The notes beneath the pieces are model-generated. The model was not told the origin of the DNA, did no database searches, and saw only the letters and a program-made list of their open reading frames with translations. DNA of 64,000 nucleotides, taken from contig NZ_CP036455.1 in NCBI RefSeq assembly GCF_004323735.1, positions 1,545,101-1,609,100 of the forward strand, given 5' to 3'. The translations under genes and the position numbers were made by a program. The DNA is from Streptomonospora litoralis (lineage in GTDB: Bacteria; Actinomycetota; Actinomycetes; Streptosporangiales; Streptosporangiaceae). Below, in pieces: positions 1 through 6,541 of the stretch; position 1 is the first letter of the stretch; each line of letters starts with the position of its first letter.

Positions 1-289
1 GCGCGTTGACCGCGGCGGCCAGGACCTCCGCCCGCTGCATGCCGAACGTGCGGTCGGCGTTGGGCGGGCGGTTGGCGATCCACACCGCGGTCAGGGCGAG
101 GAGGACGCCGAAGGAGTCGGTGACGGTATGGCCGGCGTCGGCCAGCAGCGCCAGGCTGCCCGACATCGCCGCACCGATCACCTGCACCACGGCCACCGAG
201 AGCATCAGCACCAGCGCGATCACCAGGCGGCCGCGGTTGGCGCCCGCGGCGGTGGCGTGCCCGTGGCCGTGCTTGTGTCCGTGGCCCAT
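1..289 (-). CDS. Cation diffusion facilitator exporter, N-terminal part
   Basis: The gene starts at ATG 289 behind a GGAGGAG ribosome site and runs off the window start, so only 96 residues are visible. The N-terminus is a His/Gly tail with His at 3, 5, 7, 9 and 11, typical of CDF zinc/cadmium/cobalt exporters. Two membrane segments follow (about 22-42 and 44-68). The second holds the CDF metal-site pattern D51-x2-H54-x3-D58. The family exports divalent metal from the cytoplasm in exchange for protons. It is divergent from a CmtR-like repressor across 124 bases with two dyads, which suggests metal-induced expression. Family assignment is firm; the metal is inferred. Confidence 0.9.
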   Translation of the reverse strand, partial: MGHGHKHGHGHATAAGANRGRLVIALVLMLSVAVVQVIGAAMSGSLALLADAGHTVTDSFGVLLALTAVWIANRPPNADRTFGMQRAEVLAAAVNA

Positions 290-361
290 GCCGTCTCCTC
301 CTGCGCGTACGGCTCCGGCGTCCGCGCCGCCGCGAGGGCGGGGACGATTGTTCAGCCACAA

Positions 362-391
362 CTGTTTATACAGGCTCGGCTGTCGATACAG
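362..391. promoter_or_regulatory. Two tandem CTGT-N4-ACAG dyads (probable metal-repressor operator)
   Basis: Perfect inverted repeats CTGTTTATACAG (362-373) and CTGTCGATACAG (380-391) lie 18 bp apart in the divergent gap between the CDF exporter and the CmtR-like regulator. A further half-site CTGT lies at 398-401. The stretch is clearly AT-richer than its surroundings. ArsR-family repressors bind such dyads, so this is the obvious candidate operator for both genes; binding is inferred. Confidence 0.65.
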
Positions 392-413
392 CAAATACTG
401 TAAAATGGTTTTC

Positions 414-752
414 ATGTTGACTTCCGAGCAGCGCCTAGCCGCGATCCAGCGTCTGGGCCGGGCACTCGCCGATCCCACCCGCTGCCGTCTCCTGCTCGCC
501 CTCCTCGACGGCCCCGACTACCCCGCCCACCTCGCCGAGCACTTGGGTCTTACCCGGCAGAACGTGTCCAACCACCTGGCCTGCCTGCGCGAATGCGGCC
601 TGGTGGCCACTACCGCGCGCGGCCGCCAGGTCAGCTACAAGCTCGTCGACGACTCCCTCACCCACGCCTTGGACGACCTGCTGCGCGTCGTCTGGGGCGT
701 CGCCGACGAGCACGTGCCGCCGGGGGAGAACACGCCGGTGCCGACCGGCTGA
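414..752 (+). CDS. cmtR: ArsR/SmtB-family metal-sensing repressor, CmtR-like
   Basis: 112 residues. The start at ATG 414 is chosen because it makes the protein collinear with mycobacterial CmtR; an in-frame ATG lies at 405. The winged-helix core is followed almost residue for residue, including GRALADPTRCR (15-25) and NVSNHL (50-55). The two metal cysteines of the CmtR recognition helix are present as C57 and C61. The third CmtR ligand, a C-terminal Cys near 102, is missing; the tail has His (DEHVPP) instead. CmtR releases DNA on binding Cd/Pb. The divergent CDF gene is the likely target, together with its own promoter. Metal preference may differ because of the lost cysteine. Confidence 0.85.
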   Translation: MLTSEQRLAAIQRLGRALADPTRCRLLLALLDGPDYPAHLAEHLGLTRQNVSNHLACLRECGLVATTARGRQVSYKLVDDSLTHALDDLLRVVWGVADEHVPPGENTPVPTG

Positions 753-775
753 GCCGGAACGCGCGGCCCACGGAA

Positions 776-793
776 GTCTCCTTCGGCGGAGAC
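776..793 (+). terminator. Hairpin after the CmtR-like gene
   Basis: A 6-bp stem GTCTCC/GGAGAC closes a TTCGGC loop 23 bases past the stop codon. No T-run follows, as is common in actinomycetes. It is the likely terminator of the repressor gene. Confidence 0.5.
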
Positions 794-1012
794 GGGACAT
801 GAACCGCAGAGCAAAGCGGCCCCTTGCCGCGGCCTCGTGGTGGCGGCGTGCGCATGGTTCGCGGAGGATGCCCCGCGTACCGTGTTCGGTGAGCCACGCT
901 TCGGCGCGGCCCCGGCGGAGCGTGGCCGGTAACGGCCCGCCCCGGTACCGCACGCCGGGCCGCCGTCGCGGAGGGTCGACAGCGTCCCCGCCGCTCAAGG
1001 GCCTCAGGGCGA

Positions 1013-1051
1013 CCCTGATACGGCCCTGACAGCTCCCTGACAGCCACCTGA
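1013..1051. promoter_or_regulatory. Four direct repeats at exact 11-bp spacing
   Basis: CCCTGA occurs at 1013, 1024 and 1035, and ACCTGA at 1046, each 11 bp from the last. The middle two extend to CCCTGACAG. One repeat per helical turn on one DNA face is the pattern bound by OmpR/PhoB-type response regulators. The array lies about 260 bp upstream of the RND exporter start, so it may control that gene. The rest of 794-1226 shows no convincing gene. Confidence 0.45.
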
Positions 1052-1226
1052 TGTCGGCTCACTCACGGTGAAATCCGGCGATGTCGCGAAGTATCGTGGT
1101 TGCTGCGTGCCCGGCAGTACCCGCGCGGCCCCGTTCTGATGCCCGCGCGGACCATCGATCGTCTACCGCTCGTCGCAGCGGTGCCGTTTGCAGCGCGAGA
1201 AGTCTTTTCGAGGAGTAACGACTCTC

Positions 1227-1313
1227 ATGTCCCAATCTGCCAAGTTCCCTCTTGGCGTCCCATCCGGCCCCTTCCTACGAGCGGGCGCGCAGCGGTCCAG
1301 GGGGACGACGTGA
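1227..1313 (+). CDS. Possible 28-residue leader ORF coupled to the RND gene
   Basis: ATG 1227 follows AGGAG (1211-1215) and opens a 28-codon frame beginning MSQSAKFPLG and ending in SRGTT. Its TGA overlaps the GTG start of the RND exporter (GTGA, 1310-1313). The leader has a better ribosome site spacing context than many genes here, and the overlap would couple translation of the exporter to it. There is no recognisable domain. It could be a regulatory leader peptide or chance. Confidence 0.35.
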   Translation: MSQSAKFPLGVPSGPFLRAGAQRSRGTT

Positions 1314-4300
1314 ACCGGCTGGCCAGAATCTCCCTGGGCAACAGGGCCCTTATCCTGCTCATCACTCTCGCGGCCGTGGTCTTCGGTGTGCTGGCGACGG
1401 TGAACACCCAGCGCGCGCTGATGCCCACCATCGAAGTACCGATGGTCAATGTCAGCGCCCAGTACCAGGGCGCGTCTCCCGAGGTCGTCGAGACCGAGGT
1501 CGCCGAGCCGCTGGAGCAGGCGGTGCAGGGCGTCCCCGGCGTCGTCAGCTACACCTCCACCTCCAGCACCGGCTCGGTCCAGGTGACCGCCGAGTTCGAC
1601 TACGGCGACAGCAGCGACGCGGTCGTGCGCGACGTCCAGCAGGCCGTCGACCAGGCCGAAGCCCTGCTGCCCGAGGACGTCGACCCCAACGTCATGGCCT
1701 TCGGCACCGACGACATCCCCGTCGTCATGCTGGCGGCGGGTGCCGGGGACGGGGACGAGCAGGCGCTCGCCGACCCGCTTCAAGAGCAGGTCGTTCCCGA
1801 GCTGGAGTCCATCGACGGCGTGCGCGCCGCGCAGGTCACCGGCATCCGGGAGTCCTCGGTCGTCATCACGCCCAAGGACGACAAGCTGGAGGACGAGGGC
1901 TTCAGCGTCGGGGACGTGACCAGCGCCCTGCAGGCCAGCGGCACCCTCACCCCCGGCGGCGACATCACCCAGGACGGCGAGACGCTGACCGTCACCACCG
2001 GCGGCAAGCTGCAGTCGGTCGACGCCGTGAAGGACGTCTGGGTGACCGCGGGCGGCGCGGGCGCGGCATCGGGCGGCGCGGCCGCCGGCGGCGCCCCGGG
2101 AGCCGGTGCCGGCGCCGGTGCGGGCGCCGCCGCGGGCATGCCCGGCGCCCAGCAGAGTGCCCCCGAGCCCGTGCGGCTGAGCGAGATCGCAAACGTCGAA
2201 CTGCGCACGGCCGAGGCGTCCAGCATCACCCGCACCAACGGCGACCCCAGCCTCGGCGTGATGATCACCAAGACGCCGGACGGCAACACCGTCGAGATCT
2301 CCGAGGCCGTACAGGCCGCGATCGACGACATCGAGCCGATGCTCGGCGAGAACGCCGAGGTCACCGTGGTCTTCGACCAGGCGCCCTTCATCAACGACTC
2401 CATCGTCGCGATGGCCGAGGAAGGCGGCCTCGGGCTGGCCTTCGCGATCATCGTCATCCTGGTGTTCCTGCTGTCGATCCGCTCCACGCTCGTCACCGCG
2501 GTGTCCATCCCGGTCTCGCTGCTGGTGGCGATGATCGGCATCCAGGCGTTCGGCTACTCGCTCAACCTGCTGACCCTGGGCGCGCTCACGGTCGCGGTCG
2601 GGCGTGTCGTCGACGACTCCATCGTCGTGCTGGAGAACATCAAGCGGCACATGGCCTACGGCGAGGAGAAGTTCACCGCGGTCTTCACCGGTGTGCGGGA
2701 GGTGGCCACGGCCATCACCTCCGCCACCCTGACCACCATGGCGGTGTTCCTGCCGATCGGCTTCGTCGGCGGCCAGACCGGCGAGCTGTTCCGGCCCTTC
2801 GCCGTGACCGTCAGCCTCGCGCTGGGCGCCTCGCTGCTGGTGTCGCTGACGATCATCCCGGTGCTGGCGTACTGGTTCATGCGCCCGCGCGTGGTTCCGC
2901 CCGAGGAGTTGGAGCGCATCAAGGCCGAGGAGCACCGGCGCGAGCTGCGTACTCCGCTGCAGCGCATGTACCTGCCGGTCATCCGCTGGTCGACGCGCCA
3001 CCGCATCCTCACGCTGGCGGCCTCGGTGCTCATCCTCATCGGCACCGTCGTCGCCGCGGGCGGCCTGCAGACCAGCTTCCTGGGCAACCAGGGGCAGAAC
3101 ACCTACGCCGTCACCCAGGAGCTGCCCCGGGGCACCTCGCTGAACGCCGCCGACGAAGAGGCGCAGAAGGTCGAGGACACCCTTGAGGGCATGTCGTGGG
3201 TGGAGTCCTACCAGACCTCCATCAGCGGCGGCGGAGGCGGCGGAATGGCCGCGATGATGGGCGGCGGCGCCAACAGCGTCACCTACACCATCACCGCCGA
3301 CCCCGAAGGGGACCAGGAGGTGCTCCAGGAGCGGCTGCGCGAGGCGATGGCCGACGTCGACACCGACTCCGAGCTGCGGATGTCCGCGGCCGGCGCGATG
3401 GGCGGCACCTCGCTGGAGGTCGACGTCCGCGCCGACGACCGCGAGACCCTGAACGAGGCCGCGACCATGGTCGAGGAGGAGATGCGGGACATCCCCGGCG
3501 CCGCCGACGTGGAGAACAGCATCGCCGCCTCGCAGCCCGCTCTGGAGGTCGACGTCGACGGGGAGAAGGCCGCCGAGGAGGGCCTCAGCGAGGGTGCGAT
3601 CGGCCAGGCCGTCTCGCAGGCGTTCCGCGGCTCCCAGGTCGGCACCGCCACCATCGACGGCACCCAGCACGACATGGTGGTGCGCGACATCTCCAAGCCG
3701 TCCAGCGTCGACGACCTGGAGGACCTGAAGCTGACCTCCGGCACCGGCGACGAGATCCGGCTGGGTGCGGTGGCCGACGTCGAGGAGGTCATGCAGGCGC
3801 CGGAGCTGACCCGCTCCGACGGCGTGCGCAGCGCGACCGTGTCGGCCTCGCCGACCGCCGACGACCTGGGCGCGGTCAGCGCCGAGCTGACCCAGGCGCT
3901 GAACGAGCTGGACCTGCCCGAGGGCGCATCCGCCTCGCTGGGCGGTGTCAGCTCCGACCAGACCGAGGCGTTCACCCAGCTGGGCGTCGCCATGCTGTCC
4001 GCGATCGCCATCGTCTACCTGATCATGGTGGCGACGTTCAAGAGCCTGATGCAGCCGCTGATCCTGCTGGTGTCGATCCCGTTCGCGGCCACCGGCTCGA
4101 TCGGGCTGCTGCTGATCACCGGTCAGCCCATGGGCCTGGCGGCGATGATCGGCATGCTGATGCTGATCGGCATCGTCGTCACCAACGCCATCGTGCTCAT
4201 CGACCTGATCAACCAGTACCGCGACGACGGCATGGAGCTGCGCGAGGCGGTCGTCGAGGGATCGCGCCACCGGCTGCGGCCCATCCTGATGACGGCGCTG

Positions 4301-4606
4301 GCCACCATCGGCGCGCTGACCCCGATGTCGCTGGGCATCACCGGCGGCGGGGCGTTCATCTCGCAGCCGCTGGCCATCGTGGTCATCGGCGGTCTGATCA
4401 CCTCGACGCTGCTCACGCTGGTGCTGGTGCCGGTGCTCTACACCATGGCCGAGGGCCGCAAGGAGCGCCGTGCCGAGCGGCGCCGCATCAAGCGCGAGGC
4501 GGCGCTGCAGAAGGCCCGTGAGAAGGGGGCCGGCAAGGTGCAGACGGGGTCCGACGATGAAGCGACCCAGCAGGGCGCCGACGTCGGCGGCGGCTCGCGC
4601 GGCTGA
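1310..4606 (+). CDS. RND-superfamily exporter, HAE1/SwrC (YerP) type
   Basis: 1098 residues from GTG 1310, preceded by GGGGGA. This start gives the canonical N-terminus MNRLARISLGNRAL and first membrane helix; longer frames upstream lack family resemblance. The protein has the duplicated RND layout: helix 1, large external domain, six-helix bundle (about 375-580), a second external domain and a second bundle (about 890-1060). The proton-relay pair appears as VVDDSIVVLEN near residue 434. The second bundle has VVTNAIVLID where Gram-negative AcrB has a lysine, as in Gram-positive SwrC-type pumps. A Gly/Ala-rich stretch (about 247-283) and a Gly6 run (about 640) sit in the external domains. It probably exports lipophilic or surfactant-like compounds. 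No membrane-fusion partner is adjacent. Confidence 0.9.
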   Translation: MNRLARISLGNRALILLITLAAVVFGVLATVNTQRALMPTIEVPMVNVSAQYQGASPEVVETEVAEPLEQAVQGVPGVVSYTSTSSTGSVQVTAEFDYGDSSDAVVRDVQQAVDQAEALLPEDVDPNVMAFGTDDIPVVMLAAGAGDGDEQALADPLQEQVVPELESIDGVRAAQVTGIRESSVVITPKDDKLEDEGFSVGDVTSALQASGTLTPGGDITQDGETLTVTTGGKLQSVDAVKDVWVTAGGAGAASGGAAAGGAPGAGAGAGAGAAAGMPGAQQSAPEPVRLSEIANVELRTAEASSITRTNGDPSLGVMITKTPDGNTVEISEAVQAAIDDIEPMLGENAEVTVVFDQAPFINDSIVAMAEEGGLGLAFAIIVILVFLLSIRSTLVTAVSIPVSLLVAMIGIQAFGYSLNLLTLGALTVAVGRVVDDSIVVLENIKRHMAYGEEKFTAVFTGVREVATAITSATLTTMAVFLPIGFVGGQTGELFRPFAVTVSLALGASLLVSLTIIPVLAYWFMRPRVVPPEELERIKAEEHRRELRTPLQRMYLPVIRWSTRHRILTLAASVLILIGTVVAAGGLQTSFLGNQGQNTYAVTQELPRGTSLNAADEEAQKVEDTLEGMSWVESYQTSISGGGGGGMAAMMGGGANSVTYTITADPEGDQEVLQERLREAMADVDTDSELRMSAAGAMGGTSLEVDVRADDRETLNEAATMVEEEMRDIPGAADVENSIAASQPALEVDVDGEKAAEEGLSEGAIGQAVSQAFRGSQVGTATIDGTQHDMVVRDISKPSSVDDLEDLKLTSGTGDEIRLGAVADVEEVMQAPELTRSDGVRSATVSASPTADDLGAVSAELTQALNELDLPEGASASLGGVSSDQTEAFTQLGVAMLSAIAIVYLIMVATFKSLMQPLILLVSIPFAATGSIGLLLITGQPMGLAAMIGMLMLIGIVVTNAIVLIDLINQYRDDGMELREAVVEGSRHRLRPILMTALATIGALTPMSLGITGGGAFISQPLAIVVIGGLITSTLLTLVLVPVLYTMAEGRKERRAERRRIKREAALQKAREKGAGKVQTGSDDEATQQGADVGGGSRG

Positions 4607-4641
4607 GGCGCGCGGGCTGATCCCCGAGTAGATCCGTGACA

Positions 4642-4683
4642 ACGGCGGCCGCCGCGGGAGCCACCCGCGGCGGCCGCCGTTTC
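4642..4683 (+). terminator. Strong rho-independent-type terminator of the RND gene
   Basis: A perfect 17-bp GC stem (4642-4658 with 4664-4680) closes a 5-base AGCCA loop and is followed by TTT. It lies 36 bases after the RND stop codon. Confidence 0.9.
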
Positions 4684-4869
4684 GCGTACCCCCGCGGCCC
4701 GCGGCCCGGGGCGCTCGCCGGGCACCGCCACCTGGTATTCCGGGTGGCCGACCGCCGCCACCCCGCTGCGGGCCTATGCCCCTCACCCCGGCCCGGCCAA
4801 AGGCACCCCGCGGCGCACCGCCGGTGCGCTGATTTGTGATCGGACCCCCACGGCAGGCAAGCTGCAGTC

Positions 4870-5016
4870 ATGGAAAGCAAGGACAACGAACTCGACGAGC
4901 TCGTCCGCGAGGAACTCGGCGACGAGCCCTCCCAGGAAGCCAAGGACTACGCGCGCGAGCTCTACGAGAAGTACCGCCTGCCCAGCACCCCTCCCGACAC
5001 CGAGGAGGACGCCTAG
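4870..5016 (+). CDS. Small acidic protein, 48 residues
   Basis: ATG 4870 to TAG 5016. The product is very acidic (MESKDNELDELVREELG at the start, TPPDTEEDA at the end), with one amphipathic helix containing KDYARELYEKYR. There is no signal peptide, Cys or membrane segment. Codon third positions are strongly G/C, as in real genes here. The gene stands alone between two hairpins. No known family is recognised and no function is proposed. Confidence 0.6.
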   Translation: MESKDNELDELVREELGDEPSQEAKDYARELYEKYRLPSTPPDTEEDA

Positions 5017-5108
5017 TGCATGGGCGTTCGCCCAGCGGACCGCTCGACCTCCCGACCACGCCCACATTCACCGGGGTCTCCCCGAGCGGGAGGCCCTTCG
5101 TCATGCCC

Positions 5109-5139
5109 GGGAGCATTCACCGCGGGTGAACGTGCTCCC
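5109..5139 (+). terminator. Hairpin between the small gene and the ATPase gene
   Basis: GGGAGCA pairs with TGCTCCC and TTCACC with GGTGAA around a GCG loop, with a 2-base bulge on the right arm. It sits between the small plus-strand gene and the minus-strand ATPase gene, so it may stop transcription from both sides. The remaining bases 5140-5279 show no gene. Confidence 0.55.
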
Positions 5140-5279
5140 CGAGCGCAGCGGTACGGGCGCCGGCCGGGCCGCTGCCCGTGCCGGCGCTCTGCGCTGCCCT
5201 TCGGCGGTGCCCGGCCGGCGGGCGTATCCGAAAGGGGCGCTGTCTCACCGCGTACCGCCCGGCGGCGCGGCGGGCGGTC

Positions 5280-5852
5280 TCACTCCGCCAACTGAGCGGG
5301 GCTCTCCTCCCCGGCCTGGGCCTCCCACACCAGCTCGAACCACACCAGCCTGCCCAGCCCGTCGGGGCGGGACTCGCTGCCCCACTTCGCGGCCAGGGCC
5401 TCGACCAGGTCCAGCCCCCGCCCGTGCTCGCTGGTGTCGTAGGGATCGCGGTGCTGGGCGCGGGGCTGTTCGGGGCTGCCGAGGTCGCGGACCTCCACTC
5501 GCGCCCAACCCGGAGCCAGGTCGACCGTCACCTCGAACTTCCCGCCGGGCATGCCCGACGAGCTGTGTCTGACGGCGTTGGTCGCGACCTCGCTGGTCAG
5601 CAGGGTCGCGGTGGTCGTTTCGGGAGAAGGCGCCAGCATGCGTTCGACGAAGCGGCGCGCGTATTGGATCTGACTGGCGAGACCGGGGAACCGGCGCCGC
5701 GCGAGCGGCCCGCGAACCTCGGTGTCAGGTGGCGGTTGGCGCTCATCCATAATGTTGGCCGGATCGGTGGACAAATGGTTTCGGCCCGCGACGACGAGCG
5801 GATTGCGCAGGCCGACGCTGCCTTGCGCTCCCGCTTGAGGGGTGTCGGGCAT
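5280..5852 (-). CDS. HATPase_c-type ATP-binding protein (RsbW/SpoIIAB-like)
   Basis: 190 residues from ATG 5852, chosen for its GGGGAG site; an inner ATG at 5750 would give 156 residues and an outer frame opens at 5957. The GHKL fold motifs are clear: N-box EVATNAVRH (E88, N92), G1 box VEVRDLG (D123, G125) and G2 box HGRGLDLV (143-150). No histidine-kinase dimerisation domain is present. Such stand-alone ATPases are abundant in streptomycetes and act as anti-sigma kinases or partners of signalling regulators. No anti-anti-sigma or sigma gene is adjacent, so the partner is unknown. Confidence 0.85.
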   Translation of the reverse strand: MPDTPQAGAQGSVGLRNPLVVAGRNHLSTDPANIMDERQPPPDTEVRGPLARRRFPGLASQIQYARRFVERMLAPSPETTTATLLTSEVATNAVRHSSSGMPGGKFEVTVDLAPGWARVEVRDLGSPEQPRAQHRDPYDTSEHGRGLDLVEALAAKWGSESRPDGLGRLVWFELVWEAQAGEESPAQLAE

Positions 5853-6541
5853 GCGGGTCTCACTCCCCTGTGACGTTGTACTGCGCCACGCCGCGGAGGT
5901 GCCGCGGTGACGTTGAGCGGCGCCGAGCCGAAGGCGTTCGTGCCCGTCGCGGGTCACGACGCACAGGCACGGACGCGGGGGATCGCTCTCGGATCGTTGA
6001 CGTGCAGTGTGCGGGGTTCGTGGAGCCGGACCTCACAGCCGCTGAGGTCACATCCACGCTCACAATACGCGGGTTGACTTCTGGTGAGCCAGGTGGGGGT
6101 GGTATGTCCCTGGATACGGAATGCACGCACGCCGTCACAGTGGGGACTGCAACCAGTTCGGCGGGGCGGCGGTGCGATCCGCGGCGCCCGCGCCGGGTAG
6201 TGGAAGAAGGCAGGAGTGAACGTGGCCGGATGCGGTCGGCGAGGCCCGGTTGCGCGCGGGTCGCGAGCACCTCGCGGGTGCCGCCTCGGCCCCGGTCGAC
6301 GGGCCGGGCGATCCCGGGGCGGCTCGGTCGCAGACGGTGCCGGCGGTGCGGAGGGGGCGCTTGCGTGCCGATGAAATTGGCGGGCCATTCACGGTGGATT
6401 CACTCCGCCGAACGACGGCTCCGCCATGGTCATGGAGGTTCGGGCACCCCTACCGGCCCGAACGCCTTCCGGCCGTGCGCGGCCCCCGCGAATGCGCCGC
6501 GTCCGGCCGGCGGTGATCCCCGCGAGCCATAGGAGGACCCA
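5853..6541. other. 689-bp gap without a convincing gene
   Basis: Open frames exist on both strands, but they have Arg-rich, low-information translations and no family motifs. The gap must hold the promoters of the divergent ATPase and phoX genes. The only structured signal seen is the TTCAC direct repeat listed separately. Confidence 0.5.
6388..6404 (+). promoter_or_regulatory. Possible PHO box upstream of phoX
   Basis: ATTCAC occurs at 6388-6393 and again at 6399-6404, exactly 11 bp apart, about 140 bp before the phoX start. Streptomyces PhoP binds 11-bp direct repeats built on GTTCAC. The match is two units only and each starts with A rather than G. The assignment rests mainly on the phosphatase gene downstream. 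Confidence 0.4.

Noticed and set aside
1163-4786. 1207-codon minus-strand frame over the RND gene
   Set aside because: It is a His/Gln/Arg-rich shadow of the plus-strand gene in very GC-rich DNA; the plus strand has all RND motifs.
5870-6532. 220-codon plus-strand frame before phoX
   Set aside because: Arg/Gly-rich, no ribosome site, contains the PHO-box-like repeat, and has no family features.
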